From Allopusillimonas lactea (GTDB lineage Bacteria; Pseudomonadota; Gammaproteobacteria; Burkholderiales; Burkholderiaceae_B), in NCBI RefSeq assembly GCF_021653995.1, contig NZ_JAJJOZ010000001.1:775397-839396 (forward strand): a stretch of DNA of 64,000 nucleotides, written 5' to 3'. The translations under genes were made by a program, and so were the position numbers. The notes beneath the pieces are model-generated. The model had not been told where the DNA came from, searched no databases, and saw only the letters and a program-made list of their open reading frames with translations. This document shows, piece by piece, positions 32,526 through 42,422 of the stretch; positions within the stretch are counted from its first letter, which is position 1, and each line of letters opens with the position of its first letter.

Positions 32526-35213
32526 ATGCGTACCGATACCGCACCCACCATCTCCCGTCTCGACTACCGGCCGTACCCGTACCACTTGCACGACGTCGAA
32601 CTCACGTTCGATCTTGATCCCACCCAGACCCGGGTGCGGACGGTGATGCGGCTCGAACGGGCCACACTGACGCCCCAGGCGCTGGTACTGGACGGCGACA
32701 CGCTGCAACTCGAAAGCGTAACGATTGATGGCGAGGCGCTGAGCCCGCAAGACTACACGCTGGACGCGGGCACCCTGACGCTGCATCCATCCCAACCCAG
32801 CTTCGTCCTCGAGATCGTAAACTTCTGCCGGCCCGCCGATAACTCCACACTGATGGGGCTCTACGTATCGAGCGCACACCTGTTTACGCAATGCGAGGCC
32901 GAAGGCTTTCGGCGTATTACCTGGTTCCCCGACCGCCCCGACGTGATGGCACGCTACCGCGTCACACTACGGGCCGACAAAGCGCGCTACCCGCTGCTGC
33001 TGTCCAACGGCAATCTGGTTTCCCAGAACGACCTGCCCGAAGGGCGCCACGAGGCAGTCTGGCACGATCCGCATCCCAAGCCCTGCTATCTTTTCGCGTT
33101 GGTGGCAGGCGACTTCGACTGCCGCGAACGCCGAGAGGTCACCCGCAGCGGGCGCCAGGCACTGCTGCAGGTCTATAGCGATCATGGCTCGAACGACCGC
33201 ACCGAGTGGGCCCTGGACAGCCTGGCGCGTTCGCTGCATTGGGACGAACAGCGCTGGGGGCTCGAACTGGATCTGGATCGCTTCATGGTCGTTGCCGCGC
33301 GCGATTTCAACATGGGCGCGATGGAAAACAAGGGACTGAACATCTTCAACTCGGCCTATGTGCTGGCCGACCCTGCCACGGCTACCGATGCCGCCTATCG
33401 TGGCGTCGAATCGGTGATCGGGCACGAATACTTTCACAATTGGACCGGCAACCGCGTGACCTGCCGCGACTGGTTCCAGCTTTCGCTCAAGGAAGGGCTC
33501 ACCGTCTTTCGTGACCAGGAATTCTCGGCCGACATGCTGGCGGCGGGGCTGGACGGCGCCGAGGCAGTCAGCGCACGCGCAGTCAAGCGTATCGACGACG
33601 TGACCACGCTGCGCATCGCGCAATTCCCGGAAGACGCGGGCCCGATGGCGCATCCGATCCGCCCGGAAAGCTATCAGGAGATCGGCAATTTCTACACAGC
33701 CACGGTGTACGAAAAAGGCGCTGAAGTTATCCGTATGCAGCACACGCTGCTGGGCGAAGCCGGTTTTCGTGCAGGGCTGGATGAATACTTCCGCCGCCAC
33801 GACGGCCAGGCCGTCACCTGCGACGATTTCGTCAGCGCCATGGAGTCGGTTTATACCCGGCAAAATCCCGGCCGCAGCCTGGACATTTTCCGCCGCTGGT
33901 ACAGCCAGGCGGGCACACCGAGGGTTGCCGTTTCCATCGACTGGAATGCCATTGAGCACCGTTGCGTAGTGACGCTCACCCAACGCAACGCGCCAGCCGG
34001 CATCGAGAAGCTCCAGGAGCCACCGGCACACAAGCCGCCGCTGCATATACCCTTCGCCCTGGGCCTACTGGCACGCGACGGCCGCCCCCTGCCGCTGTCT
34101 CTGGAAGGGCAGGCGCCAGCCGATACCGTACTGCTCGAGCTCACGAGCGAATCACAAACCTGGGTGCTGCGGGATATCCCCGAAGAGCCCGTCCCCTCTT
34201 TGCTGCGCAATTTCTCGGCGCCTGTCATCGTCGAGTTTGAGCGCCCCGACGCCGATCTCGCGCTGCTCGCGCGGCACGACACAGACCCCTTTGCACGCTG
34301 GGAAGCCACGCGCGAACTGGCCTCGCGTCAGTTGCTGTGCTTGGTGGGCGATGCCAGCATCGACATCGACCCAATGTTCATCGACACCTGGCGCACGCTG
34401 CTGCGTGATACGCAGATTACCGATGCCTATAAGGCGCGGGTACTCAGCCTGCCTGGCGAAAAAGAATTGCTCGAAAAAACCAGCCCGCTCGATCCCTTGG
34501 GGGTGGTGCGCGCCTGCCGCCGACTGCGCACCGCGCTGGGGCAAATGCTTGCGCCGCTATGGCATGATGTCTACCGTGACACGACCAGCAAGGCACCGCC
34601 ACAGTACAGCCCCGACCCTGTGCAGGCCGGCCGGCGCGCACTCAAGAACCTTGCCCTGTCCTACCTGATGGCGGCCGGCGACGCGGAGGCCGTATCACTG
34701 GCCCGCACCCAGTATTACGATGCCTCCAACATGACCGATGCCATGGGCGGGCTGGCGGCGCTGGTGCACGACGGCCCCGAGGCCGAACGCACACGGGCAC
34801 TCGATCACTTCTACCAAACGTGGCAGCAGGATCCGCTGGTGATGGACAAATGGTTCGTGCTTCAGGCTACCGCCCCCAGCGCCACCGTGGAGAGCACTCG
34901 CGCATTGATGCTGCATCCCGCTTTTTCTCTGCGCAACCCCAATCGCGCTCGGGCGCTGATTTTTCAGTTCTGCATCAACAACCTGCAGGGCGTGCACAAT
35001 CAAGAGGGCTATGCGTTCTGGGCAGAGCAAGTGCTGGCTCTCGACAGCCTGAACCCTGAGATCGCAGCCCGGCTTGCGCGCGCTTTCGACAACTGGGCCA
35101 GATATGCCGAGCCGCAGCGCAGCGGCATGCGCGCCGCCTTGGAACAGGTTCGTCAGCACCCGGGCCTGTCGCGCAATGTGGATGAAATTGTCTCCAAAGC
35201 CTTGAGCATCTGA
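32526..35213 (+). CDS. pepN: Aminopeptidase N
   Basis: 895-residue M1-family zinc aminopeptidase of the gamma/betaproteobacterial type (alanyl aminopeptidase). The exopeptidase motif GAMENKGLN is followed by the zinc site HEYFHNWTGNR with a Glu 18 residues further (LKEGLTVFRDQEFS). The ATG at 32526 (MRTDTAPTISRLDYRPYPY) fits the family; a TTG at 32511 would add five residues. The whole-length four-domain protein is intact. It is followed by a repeat-rich gap and fbp. Confidence 0.96.
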   Translation: MRTDTAPTISRLDYRPYPYHLHDVELTFDLDPTQTRVRTVMRLERATLTPQALVLDGDTLQLESVTIDGEALSPQDYTLDAGTLTLHPSQPSFVLEIVNFCRPADNSTLMGLYVSSAHLFTQCEAEGFRRITWFPDRPDVMARYRVTLRADKARYPLLLSNGNLVSQNDLPEGRHEAVWHDPHPKPCYLFALVAGDFDCRERREVTRSGRQALLQVYSDHGSNDRTEWALDSLARSLHWDEQRWGLELDLDRFMVVAARDFNMGAMENKGLNIFNSAYVLADPATATDAAYRGVESVIGHEYFHNWTGNRVTCRDWFQLSLKEGLTVFRDQEFSADMLAAGLDGAEAVSARAVKRIDDVTTLRIAQFPEDAGPMAHPIRPESYQEIGNFYTATVYEKGAEVIRMQHTLLGEAGFRAGLDEYFRRHDGQAVTCDDFVSAMESVYTRQNPGRSLDIFRRWYSQAGTPRVAVSIDWNAIEHRCVVTLTQRNAPAGIEKLQEPPAHKPPLHIPFALGLLARDGRPLPLSLEGQAPADTVLLELTSESQTWVLRDIPEEPVPSLLRNFSAPVIVEFERPDADLALLARHDTDPFARWEATRELASRQLLCLVGDASIDIDPMFIDTWRTLLRDTQITDAYKARVLSLPGEKELLEKTSPLDPLGVVRACRRLRTALGQMLAPLWHDVYRDTTSKAPPQYSPDPVQAGRRALKNLALSYLMAAGDAEAVSLARTQYYDASNMTDAMGGLAALVHDGPEAERTRALDHFYQTWQQDPLVMDKWFVLQATAPSATVESTRALMLHPAFSLRNPNRARALIFQFCINNLQGVHNQEGYAFWAEQVLALDSLNPEIAARLARAFDNWARYAEPQRSGMRAALEQVRQHPGLSRNVDEIVSKALSI

Positions 35214-35228
35214 GGCCTTTGAACATCA

Positions 35229-35313
35229 AGGCATTCAAATCAAGGCATTCAACGCATTCTCAGCATCTGAAGCACTTATAGCCAGCAAAGTATTCAAAGC
35301 ATTCAAAGCATTC
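35229..35313. repeat. GCATTCAA repeats between pepN and fbp
   Basis: Five GCATTC and one GTATTC words are packed in 85 bases. Three perfect-to-near-perfect 9-base units (AAAGYATTC) run in tandem at 35287-35313. Two AAGGCATTCA units (35229-35238 and 35243-35252) with a third GCATTC at 35254 precede them. The tract lies in the 5' region of fbp, so repeat-number change could alter spacing upstream of that gene. Confidence 0.75.
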
Positions 35314-35335
35314 AATACACGGAGCAACGATAACT

Positions 35336-36346
35336 ATGTCTCGTAAAACCCTGACCCAATACCTGGTCGAGCAGCAGCGAAAGGAACAGGCTGTTTCCGC
35401 GGAAGTGCGGCTTCTCATCGAAACCGTCGCGCGCGCCTGCAAGACCATCGGCCATGCGGTCAGCAAAGGCGCGCTGGGCGGCGTGTTGGGCAGCCTGAGC
35501 AGCGAGAACGTGCAGGGTGAGGTGCAGAAGAAACTGGATGTCATGTCCAACGAGATTCTGCTCGAAGCCAATGAATGGGGCGGGCACTTGGCGGCGATGG
35601 CCTCCGAAGAGATGGAAACCATCCACCTGATCCCGAATCGCTACCCCAAGGGCGAATACCTGCTGCTGTTCGATCCCCTGGATGGCTCATCCAATATTGA
35701 CGTGAATGTGTCCATCGGCACTATTTTCTCGGTGTTGCATGCGCCGCACCACACCTCGGGCCAGGACGTAGCCGAGGCGGATTTCCTGCAGCGCGGCTCG
35801 ATGCAGGTCGCGGCGGGCTATGCGGTATACGGGCCCCAGACCATGCTGGTGCTTACAGTGGGTACGGGCGTGGTCGCCTTTACGCTGGACCGCGAACTGG
35901 GCGCCTGGCAGCTTACCGATGAAGACATCCGCATCCCCGCGACAACGGCGGAGTTCGCCATCAACATGTCGAACATGCGCCACTGGGAAGCGCCCGTCAA
36001 GCGCTATATCGATGACTGCCTGGCCGGCAAAGAAGGCCCACTGGGCAAAAACTACAATATGCGCTGGGTGGCCTCCATGGTGGCCGACGTGCATCGCATC
36101 CTGACGCGCGGAGGTATTTTCATGTACCCGCGCGATCAGCGCGCCAGCGGCAAGAATGGCAAGCTGCGCCTGATGTACGAAGCCAACCCCATGAGCTTCA
36201 TCGTGGAACAGGCCGGCGGCGCGGCCATCGACGGCAGCCAGCGCATCCTTGACATCCAGCCCGAAGCGCTGCATCAGCGTGTGGGCGTGGTACTCGGGTC
36301 CAAAGAAGAAGTCGAGCGCGTCAAACGCTATCACGACGAGGCTTGA
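35336..36346 (+). CDS. fbp: Fructose-1,6-bisphosphatase class I
   Basis: 336-residue gluconeogenic enzyme removing the C1 phosphate from fructose 1,6-bisphosphate. The metal/active-site block LLFDPLDGSSNIDVNVSIGTIFSV and the later RWVASMVADVHRILTRGGIFMYP and KLRLMYEANPMSFIVEQAGG are typical. A GGAG lies 11 bases before the ATG, rather far. Present with pyruvate kinase in the window, though not linked to it. Confidence 0.96.
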   Translation: MSRKTLTQYLVEQQRKEQAVSAEVRLLIETVARACKTIGHAVSKGALGGVLGSLSSENVQGEVQKKLDVMSNEILLEANEWGGHLAAMASEEMETIHLIPNRYPKGEYLLLFDPLDGSSNIDVNVSIGTIFSVLHAPHHTSGQDVAEADFLQRGSMQVAAGYAVYGPQTMLVLTVGTGVVAFTLDRELGAWQLTDEDIRIPATTAEFAINMSNMRHWEAPVKRYIDDCLAGKEGPLGKNYNMRWVASMVADVHRILTRGGIFMYPRDQRASGKNGKLRLMYEANPMSFIVEQAGGAAIDGSQRILDIQPEALHQRVGVVLGSKEEVERVKRYHDEA

Positions 36347-36450
36347 AGGCCTGAGCACCCGCCGGGGCGCCCCGGGTGCAGCTGCGCCCCACGCGCACCC
36401 AGCATCGGCCACTGAGCAAGCCCACTTGGAGGCTTGGCACCCATATACAG

Positions 36451-36482
36451 AAACGCCGCCTTGATTTGAGGCAGCGTTTTTG
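36451..36482 (+). terminator. Rho-independent terminator after fbp
   Basis: AACGCCGCCT pairs with AGGCAGCGTT (one mismatch) around TTGATTTG-like loop, then a T-run. Confidence 0.78.
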
Positions 36483-36533
36483 CATTGCTGATTCACAGGC
36501 CGCGCGCGGTACGCGCGGCTGATACAACGCGGA

Positions 36534-37520
36534 TCAGTCCAGCGTGAGAATGGTGGCACCCGTGGTTTTGCGAGATGCCAGGGCTTCCTGCGCGGCGGCG
36601 GCATCGGCCAGCGGAAAACGCTGGCCGATGGTTATCTTGATCTTCTTCTTGCCAACCAGGCCGAACATCTCGTCGGCGGCAGCCTGCAACTTTTCACGTG
36701 TTGGCACGTGATCCGCCAGCTTGGGCCGCGTGACAAACAACGAGCCTTTCTGGTTGAGAATGGCAAGATCGACACCCGTTACCGAGCCCGATGCGTTGCC
36801 GAAACTCACCATCAGGCCGCGGCGCTCGATACAGTCCAGAGAAGTTTCCCAGGTAGCCTTGCCCACGCCATCGTATACCACCGGCACCTTGCGGCCTTCG
36901 GTGAGTTCAAGCACCCGTTTGACGACATCTTCCGTGGAGTAGTTGATCACCTCCCAGGCGCCATGCGCTTTCGCCAGCGCAGCCTTTTCGGCCGTAGATG
37001 CGGTGCCAATGAGCTTGACGCCGAGCGCCTTGGCCCACTGGCAGGCGATCAGGCCCACGCCGCCTGCGGCTGCATGGAACAGAATGGTTTCGCCACCCTG
37101 CAGGCGGTAGGTCTGGCGAAAGAGGTATTGCACCGTGAGGCCCTTGAGCATCACCGCTGCGGCCTCGTCGAACGTGACATTATCAGGGATGCGCACAACT
37201 TGATGTGCGGGCACGTTGCGCGCTTCGGCGTATGCGCCGAGCGGGCTTTGCCCATAGGCGACACGATCACCCACCTTCAGGTGCGATACGCCTTCGCCAA
37301 CAGCATCGACAACACCTGATGCCTCATACCCGATGCCATGCGGCAGCGCGTTGGCGTACAGGCCGGTGCGACAGTAAATATCGATGAAATTCAAACCAAT
37401 CGCTTTCTGCCGTATCGTTACCTCGCCCTTGCCAGGCGCGGCGAGGGTGACGTTGACCAGCTTCAGCACTTCGGGACCGCCGTGTTCTTCGAGGCGTATG
37501 GCTTTGACCTGGGTTTCCAA
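36534..37520 (-). CDS. NADPH:quinone oxidoreductase (zeta-crystallin type)
   Basis: 328-residue MDR-superfamily enzyme without catalytic zinc. It has NFIDIYCRTGLYANALPHGIGYEASGVVDAVGEGV, KGLTVQYLFRQTYRLQGGETILFHAAAGGVGLIACQWAKALG (nucleotide site AAAGGVG), and the C-terminal KIKITIGQRFPLADAAAAQEAL. This is the QorA pattern. The enzyme reduces quinones by single-electron transfer using NADPH. It is divergent from the EamA transporter gene. A GC-rich inverted repeat (36499-36519) follows its stop but has no U-run. Confidence 0.92.
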   Translation of the reverse strand: METQVKAIRLEEHGGPEVLKLVNVTLAAPGKGEVTIRQKAIGLNFIDIYCRTGLYANALPHGIGYEASGVVDAVGEGVSHLKVGDRVAYGQSPLGAYAEARNVPAHQVVRIPDNVTFDEAAAVMLKGLTVQYLFRQTYRLQGGETILFHAAAGGVGLIACQWAKALGVKLIGTASTAEKAALAKAHGAWEVINYSTEDVVKRVLELTEGRKVPVVYDGVGKATWETSLDCIERRGLMVSFGNASGSVTGVDLAILNQKGSLFVTRPKLADHVPTREKLQAAADEMFGLVGKKKIKITIGQRFPLADAAAAQEALASRKTTGATILTLD

Positions 37521-37698
37521 GTGAGGCTCCTGTATGGATTGTTATGGTGGGACTGCGCCGGCGCAGTTGCGCGCCAGTACGAATGCTGCGATTATGCCGG
37601 GTTGTCTTGTGCACGAGCGGCCCGGAAAGCGTTAGGCAGGCACATGCCGGGCGGTGCAGCATTAGTTTAATTCTTCCACCGGTGTTTTCGTCGAAATT

Positions 37699-38586
37699 AT
37701 GAGCCGTCAGCGCGCACTGCTTGCGATCCACGTCGCAGCGGTATTGTTTGGCCTTACCGGCATCCTTGGCAAACTCATCCAGGGCGACCCCATGGCTATC
37801 ACGGCCGGGCGCGCCGGCTTCGCCGTTGCTGCCCTGTACGCAGTGCTGCGCCTGCAAGGCGGCGCAACCGTCCGGGGCGTCTCTCCGCGCAGCCTGGCCG
37901 CACTGTTCGCCGCCAGCGTCATGCTGGCTGTACATTGGGCTACCTTCTTTCACTCGGTAAAAATCGCCGGTGTTGCCGTCGCCACGCTGGGTTTTGCCAG
38001 CTTCCCCGCCTTTATCACGCTGTGCGAGTTCCTGGTCTTCAAAGAAAAGGTGTCGCGCGCCGAGTGGCTGATCCTGGCGCTGGTCACCCTGGGCCTCGTG
38101 CTGGTGACGCCGTCGTTCGATTTTCGCGACCAGGCCACCACCGGCATGGCCTGGGCCATTCTCTCGGGGTTGACATTCGCGCTGTTCGCCGTCATCAACC
38201 GGCGGGCGGTGGCTCGGCTGCCGGCACAGCAGGTAGCGTGCTGGGAAAACATCTTTGTGCTGCTGCTTACCCTGCCCTTTGGCTGGGCTTCGCTGGGCAG
38301 CCTGGGTGCGCTCGATTGGGTTTGGCTGGCCATGCTGGGCATCCTTTGCACAGCACTGTCGCATTATCTGATGGTGGCCAGCCTGAAAACCCTCGAGGCG
38401 CGCAGCGCCGGCATTGTCATCGCCCTGGAGCCGGTCTACGCCATTGTGTTCGCTGCCTTGTTGTTTGGGCACTATCCCTCGCCGCGCATGGTGCTGGGGG
38501 GCGTGTTGATGATAGGCGCGATCGTGTGGTCGGGCCTGCGCCAGCGCGGCGAAAAAAAGAAGCTGGCTAGCCAAAAGGCTAGCTGA
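37699..38586 (+). CDS. EamA/DMT family transporter
   Basis: 295-residue inner-membrane protein with about ten hydrophobic segments in two EamA repeats. The first repeat contains MAITAGRAGFAVAALYA, and the second SGLTFALFAVINRRAVARLPAQQVACWENI with EARSAGIVIALEPVYAIVFAALLF. Such proteins export amino acids or metabolites; the substrate is unknown. A perfect 7-base stem (GCTAGCC-AAAA-GGCTAGC, 38566-38583) overlaps its last codons, without a U-run. Confidence 0.88.
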   Translation: MSRQRALLAIHVAAVLFGLTGILGKLIQGDPMAITAGRAGFAVAALYAVLRLQGGATVRGVSPRSLAALFAASVMLAVHWATFFHSVKIAGVAVATLGFASFPAFITLCEFLVFKEKVSRAEWLILALVTLGLVLVTPSFDFRDQATTGMAWAILSGLTFALFAVINRRAVARLPAQQVACWENIFVLLLTLPFGWASLGSLGALDWVWLAMLGILCTALSHYLMVASLKTLEARSAGIVIALEPVYAIVFAALLFGHYPSPRMVLGGVLMIGAIVWSGLRQRGEKKKLASQKAS

Positions 38587-38682
38587 AATCCGGCCCGTAG
38601 GCCGCCACCGCATCGGCGCAGGGCGCTTAGGGCGGCGCGCCCTTGCATACGCAAACGGCGCACCGGCATCCCAACGTAGTGC

Positions 38683-39750
38683 TTAACCCTTGGCGATAAT
38701 CTCGGCCACGGCCTTGCCAACGTCCTGTGTGCTGGCTTTGCCGCCCATATCGGGCGTGCGTGGGCCTTCGGCGAGCACGGTTTCGATCGCCTTGACCACC
38801 TGAGCGCTGGCGTCTGGGTAGCCCAGGAAATCCAGCATCAGCGCCCCACTCCAGATCTGCCCGATGGGGTTGGCAATGCCCTTGCCGTAGATATCGGGCG
38901 CCGAGCCGTGCACGGGTTCGAACAGCGAGGGAAACTTGCGCTCGGGATTGAGGTTGGCCGAAGGTGCAATGCCAATGGTGCCCGTACAGGCCGGGCCCAG
39001 GTCGGACAGAATGTCGCCAAACAGGTTTGAGGCGACCACCACGTCGAACCAGTCTGGATGCTGCACGAAGTGCGCGCAGAGGATGTCGATATGGTATTTG
39101 TCCCAGCGCACGTCAGGGTAGCGTTCGCCCATTTCGGCCACCCGCTTGTCCCACCAGGGCATAGAAATGGAAATACCGTTGGACTTGGTGGCGGCCGTCA
39201 GATGCTTGCCGCGCTTTTGCGCGAGCTCAAAGGCAAACTTCAGTACGCGCTCGGCGCCGGTGCGGGTAAAGATGCTTTCCTGCACCACCACTTCGCGCTC
39301 GGTACCTTCGAAGAGGATACCGCCACTGTTGGAGTATTCGCCCTCGGTGTTCTCGCGCACGATAAAGAAATCGATATCGCCCGGCTTGCGGCCCGTCAGC
39401 GGCGAGGTAACGCCCGGCATCAGGCGCACCGGCCGCAAATTGATGTATTGATCGAACTCGCGACGAAACTTGAACAAGGACTCCCACAGGGCGACGTGGT
39501 CGGGCACCGTGGCCGGCCACCCGATCGCTCCAAAGAAGATAGCTTCGTGCCCCAGCAGGCGCTCCTTCCAGTCTTCGGGCATCATGCGACCGTGTTTGGC
39601 GTAGTAATCACAGCTCCAGTCGAACATATTCCAGTCGAACCCGATACTGTGGCGCGTGGCCACGGCATCCAGCACCCGCAGGCCTTCAGGGACTACTTCC
39701 TTGCCAATGCCGTCGCCCGGCATGACTGCTATCTTGTGACGATTCGACAC
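38683..39750 (-). CDS. Tartrate dehydrogenase / D-malate dehydrogenase (decarboxylating)
   Basis: 355-residue NAD-dependent beta-decarboxylating dehydrogenase related to isopropylmalate and isocitrate dehydrogenases. The N-terminus KIAVMPGDGIGKEVVPEGLRVLDA, then RENTEGEYSNSGG and the Asp-rich metal site NLFGDILSDLGPACTGTIGIAPSANLNPE, fit the TtuC/DmlA subfamily. The preferred start is GTG at 39750 (VSNRHKIAV), as it has AGAGGTGG five bases upstream; an ATG at 39765 would add five residues. It decarboxylates D-malate or L-tartrate. No neighbouring tartrate genes are seen. Confidence 0.9.
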   Translation of the reverse strand: MSNRHKIAVMPGDGIGKEVVPEGLRVLDAVATRHSIGFDWNMFDWSCDYYAKHGRMMPEDWKERLLGHEAIFFGAIGWPATVPDHVALWESLFKFRREFDQYINLRPVRLMPGVTSPLTGRKPGDIDFFIVRENTEGEYSNSGGILFEGTEREVVVQESIFTRTGAERVLKFAFELAQKRGKHLTAATKSNGISISMPWWDKRVAEMGERYPDVRWDKYHIDILCAHFVQHPDWFDVVVASNLFGDILSDLGPACTGTIGIAPSANLNPERKFPSLFEPVHGSAPDIYGKGIANPIGQIWSGALMLDFLGYPDASAQVVKAIETVLAEGPRTPDMGGKASTQDVGKAVAEIIAKG

Positions 39751-39886
39751 TTCCACCTCTTGCATGTTGTATTGAATGACGAGATTGAACGCTGTACCGC
39801 GCACGGGCCCACATGGCGCCGCAGATTAACGGATTAAGTATCTTACTGCGGGAATGCCGCCAATGCCGCCCGCCCCGTGCGCCACC

Positions 39887-41425
39887 TTAGCGACGCCGGC
39901 GCGTGCCACCCACCAGCGAGCCAAGTATGCCGCGCATGAGTTGTGTGGTGGTGCTGCGTATGGCGCTCTTGACAGCCGCCTGCACCACCCCCTCGCGGCG
40001 GCCGCCGCGAGGGCCTGTGGAGCCAAACAGAAAATCCGTGACCGCGCCCGCCAGATTATTGTCGTCATTCTGTCGTTGCGCAGCCCCCGCCTCCGCGCGC
40101 GCGCCCTTCTCCGGCTCCGACGCCGCGTCCGAACCTGGGACACCGGCCATCGCCCGCGCCGCCAGCACTTCGTAGGCGGATTCGCGATCCACAGGCTTTT
40201 CGTATTTGCCCGCCAAGCCGGGCCCCGTGCGCAAGGCCTGCCGCTCCGCATCTGTTGCCGGGCCGATGCGGCTGTTCGGTGCCAGCACCCACACGCGCTC
40301 CGTAGGCGTAGGACTGCCCTTCACATCCAGCAGAGACACCAGTGCCTCACCCACGCCCAGTTCAGTAATGGCAGCCTCGATATTCAAACCCTCATTGGGT
40401 CGCATGGTTTCAGCCGCGGTGCGCACGGCTTTCCGGTCGCGCGGCGTAAACGCCCGCAAGGCATGCTGGACGCGATTGCCCAGTTGCCCCAGCACCGTAT
40501 CGGGGATGTCCGCAGGGTTCTGCGTGACGAAATACACCCCGACCCCTTTGGAGCGTACCAGGCGCACAACCTGTTCGATTTTTTCAAGCAGTGCCTTGGG
40601 CGCATCGCTGAACAGCAGGTGAGCCTCATCAAAGAAGAACACCAGCCTAGGCTTGTCTGGATCGCCGATCTCGGGCAGGTTTTCGTAGATTTCCGCCAGC
40701 AGCCAGAGTAGAAAGACGGCATACAGGCGCGGCGCCTGCATGAGGCGGTCGGCGGCAAGAATATTGACCATGCCTCTGCCAGCGGCGTCGGTGCGCAGAA
40801 GATCCATGACATCAAGCATCGGCTCGCCAAAGAAGGCGTCGGCCCCCTGAGATTCGAGCCGCAAGAGGCTGCGCTGGATCGCCCCGATCGATGCCGCCGA
40901 CACATTGCCGTATTTGGTGCGCAGCTCGGTGCCGCGGTCTGCGACGTCTTGCAACATGGCGCGCAGGTCTTTCAGGTCGAGCAATAACATGCCCTCATCG
41001 TCAGCCACCTTGAACACCAGATTCAACACGCCTTCCTGGGTGTCGTTCAGTTCCAGCATCCGGCCCAGCAGCAGAGGCCCCATATCGGACACGGTGGCCC
41101 GCACGGGGTGGCCCTGTTCGCCGAAGACGTCCCACAGTGTTACGGGGCAGGCACCCGCCGCTGGCTCGGGGAGACCCAGGCGCTGCAAGCGCTCGGCCAG
41201 CTTGGGTGTCATCTGCCCGGGCTGGGATATACCGCTCAGGTCGCCCTTCACGTCGGCCATGAACACTGGCGTGCCCATGCCCGAGAACGCCTCGGCCAGC
41301 ACCTGCAGCGTAACTGTTTTGCCGGTGCCTGTGGCGCCGGTGATACAGCCATGGCGGTTGGCGCGCTGCGGCAGCAGATAGGTTTTGGCGGTTTGGTTCT
41401 GCGCAATGAGGATGGGATCGGCCAT
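39887..41425 (-). CDS. HerA-like ATPase (DUF853, YjgR type)
   Basis: 512-residue cytosolic ATPase. Walker A is GATGTGKTVTLQ (residues 29-40), and a Walker B-like LVFFFDEAHLLF lies near 285. MADVKGDLSGIS and YFVTQNPADIPDTVLGQLGNRVQHALRAFTPRD are hallmarks of this family. The C-terminus (about 450-512) is low-complexity, Arg/Gly rich and basic. The start at 41425 was chosen by family match. The function is not established; HerA relatives handle DNA ends. Confidence 0.9.
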   Translation of the reverse strand: MADPILIAQNQTAKTYLLPQRANRHGCITGATGTGKTVTLQVLAEAFSGMGTPVFMADVKGDLSGISQPGQMTPKLAERLQRLGLPEPAAGACPVTLWDVFGEQGHPVRATVSDMGPLLLGRMLELNDTQEGVLNLVFKVADDEGMLLLDLKDLRAMLQDVADRGTELRTKYGNVSAASIGAIQRSLLRLESQGADAFFGEPMLDVMDLLRTDAAGRGMVNILAADRLMQAPRLYAVFLLWLLAEIYENLPEIGDPDKPRLVFFFDEAHLLFSDAPKALLEKIEQVVRLVRSKGVGVYFVTQNPADIPDTVLGQLGNRVQHALRAFTPRDRKAVRTAAETMRPNEGLNIEAAITELGVGEALVSLLDVKGSPTPTERVWVLAPNSRIGPATDAERQALRTGPGLAGKYEKPVDRESAYEVLAARAMAGVPGSDAASEPEKGARAEAGAAQRQNDDNNLAGAVTDFLFGSTGPRGGRREGVVQAAVKSAIRSTTTQLMRGILGSLVGGTRRRR

Positions 41426-41538
41426 GTCCAGTCTTCCACAATAGTAGGGAAGCCCAAGTGTAATTCGGTGCCCTCTCCCGCGCACGCGGTAAAATGGCGC
41501 TGAACTTCCCTCAACCCTGAATTTTGCATTTCGAATCT

Positions 41539-42270
41539 ATGGCCGGACACAGTAAATGGGCGAACATCCAGCACCGCAAGGGTCGCCAGGACGCCAAGCG
41601 CGGCAAACTCTGGACAAAAATCATTCGTGAGATCACGGTCGCGGCACGCGCCGGCGGCTCCGATCCGGACTCCAATCCGCGGCTGCGCCTGGCCTGGGAC
41701 AAGGCTACCGCCGCCAACATGCCCAAAGACAACGTCCAACGCGCGATCCAACGGGGCGCGGGCGGGGCGGACGGCGCCAACTACGAAGAAATCCGCTACG
41801 AAGGCTATGGGGTTGGCGGTGCGGCGGTCGTGGTCGACTGCATGACGGACAACCGCACGCGCACCGTGGCCGAAGTGCGCCACGCCTTCACCAAGAACGG
41901 CGGCAATCTCGGCCAGGAAGGTTCGGTCGCCTTCATGTTCAAGCACTGCGGCCAGTTCGTATTCGCGCCGGGCACCTCCGAAGAACAGGTCATGGAAGTG
42001 GCGCTCGAGGCTGGCGCCGACGATGTCCAGGCCGACGACGAGGGTGTGATCGAAGTGCTTTGCGCCCCCACCAGCTATGCAGCCGTCAAAGTCGCCTTCG
42101 AGCAAGCGGGCCTCGCACCCGAAATCCAGGGCATTACCATGTTGCCGCAAAACGAAACCGAACTGTCGGGCGACGATGCCGTCGCCATGCAGAAACTGCT
42201 CGATATGCTGGAAGGGCTGGACGACGTCCAGGAGGTCTATACCACCGCAGTTTTCGATCAAGCCGAATAA
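41539..42270 (+). CDS. YebC/PmpR family translation or transcription regulator
   Basis: 243-residue three-domain protein starting MAGHSKWANIQHRKGRQDAKRGK, the diagnostic N-terminus. The following NPRLRLAWDKATAANMPKDNVQRAIQRG and GYGVGGAAVVVDCMTDNRTRTVAEVRHAF are also typical. Recent work on family members points to relief of ribosome stalling at proline stretches. It is followed by a 150-base gap (with a GGGCC stem at 42294-42309) before purD. Confidence 0.95.
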   Translation: MAGHSKWANIQHRKGRQDAKRGKLWTKIIREITVAARAGGSDPDSNPRLRLAWDKATAANMPKDNVQRAIQRGAGGADGANYEEIRYEGYGVGGAAVVVDCMTDNRTRTVAEVRHAFTKNGGNLGQEGSVAFMFKHCGQFVFAPGTSEEQVMEVALEAGADDVQADDEGVIEVLCAPTSYAAVKVAFEQAGLAPEIQGITMLPQNETELSGDDAVAMQKLLDMLEGLDDVQEVYTTAVFDQAE

Positions 42271-42422
42271 AGGCCCTGTTTGCCGTGCTTCGTCGGGCCG
42301 CGTGGCCCGGCGTCCCCCATGTTCCCAACGCGGCCTGGTGCCGCGATATGCCGGATTCCCGGTTTACCGATGATCCGGCTTACCAATTTACCTAGACGCC
42401 CACGGGCAATATCAAACCAACT

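Noticed and set aside
32967..34046. Long open frame opposite pepN (359 codons, minus)
   Set aside because: Antisense shadow of the zinc-site region of PepN; no recognisable protein.
35287..35313. Tandem repeats as a CRISPR array
   Set aside because: Units are 9 bases with no spacers and no cas genes.
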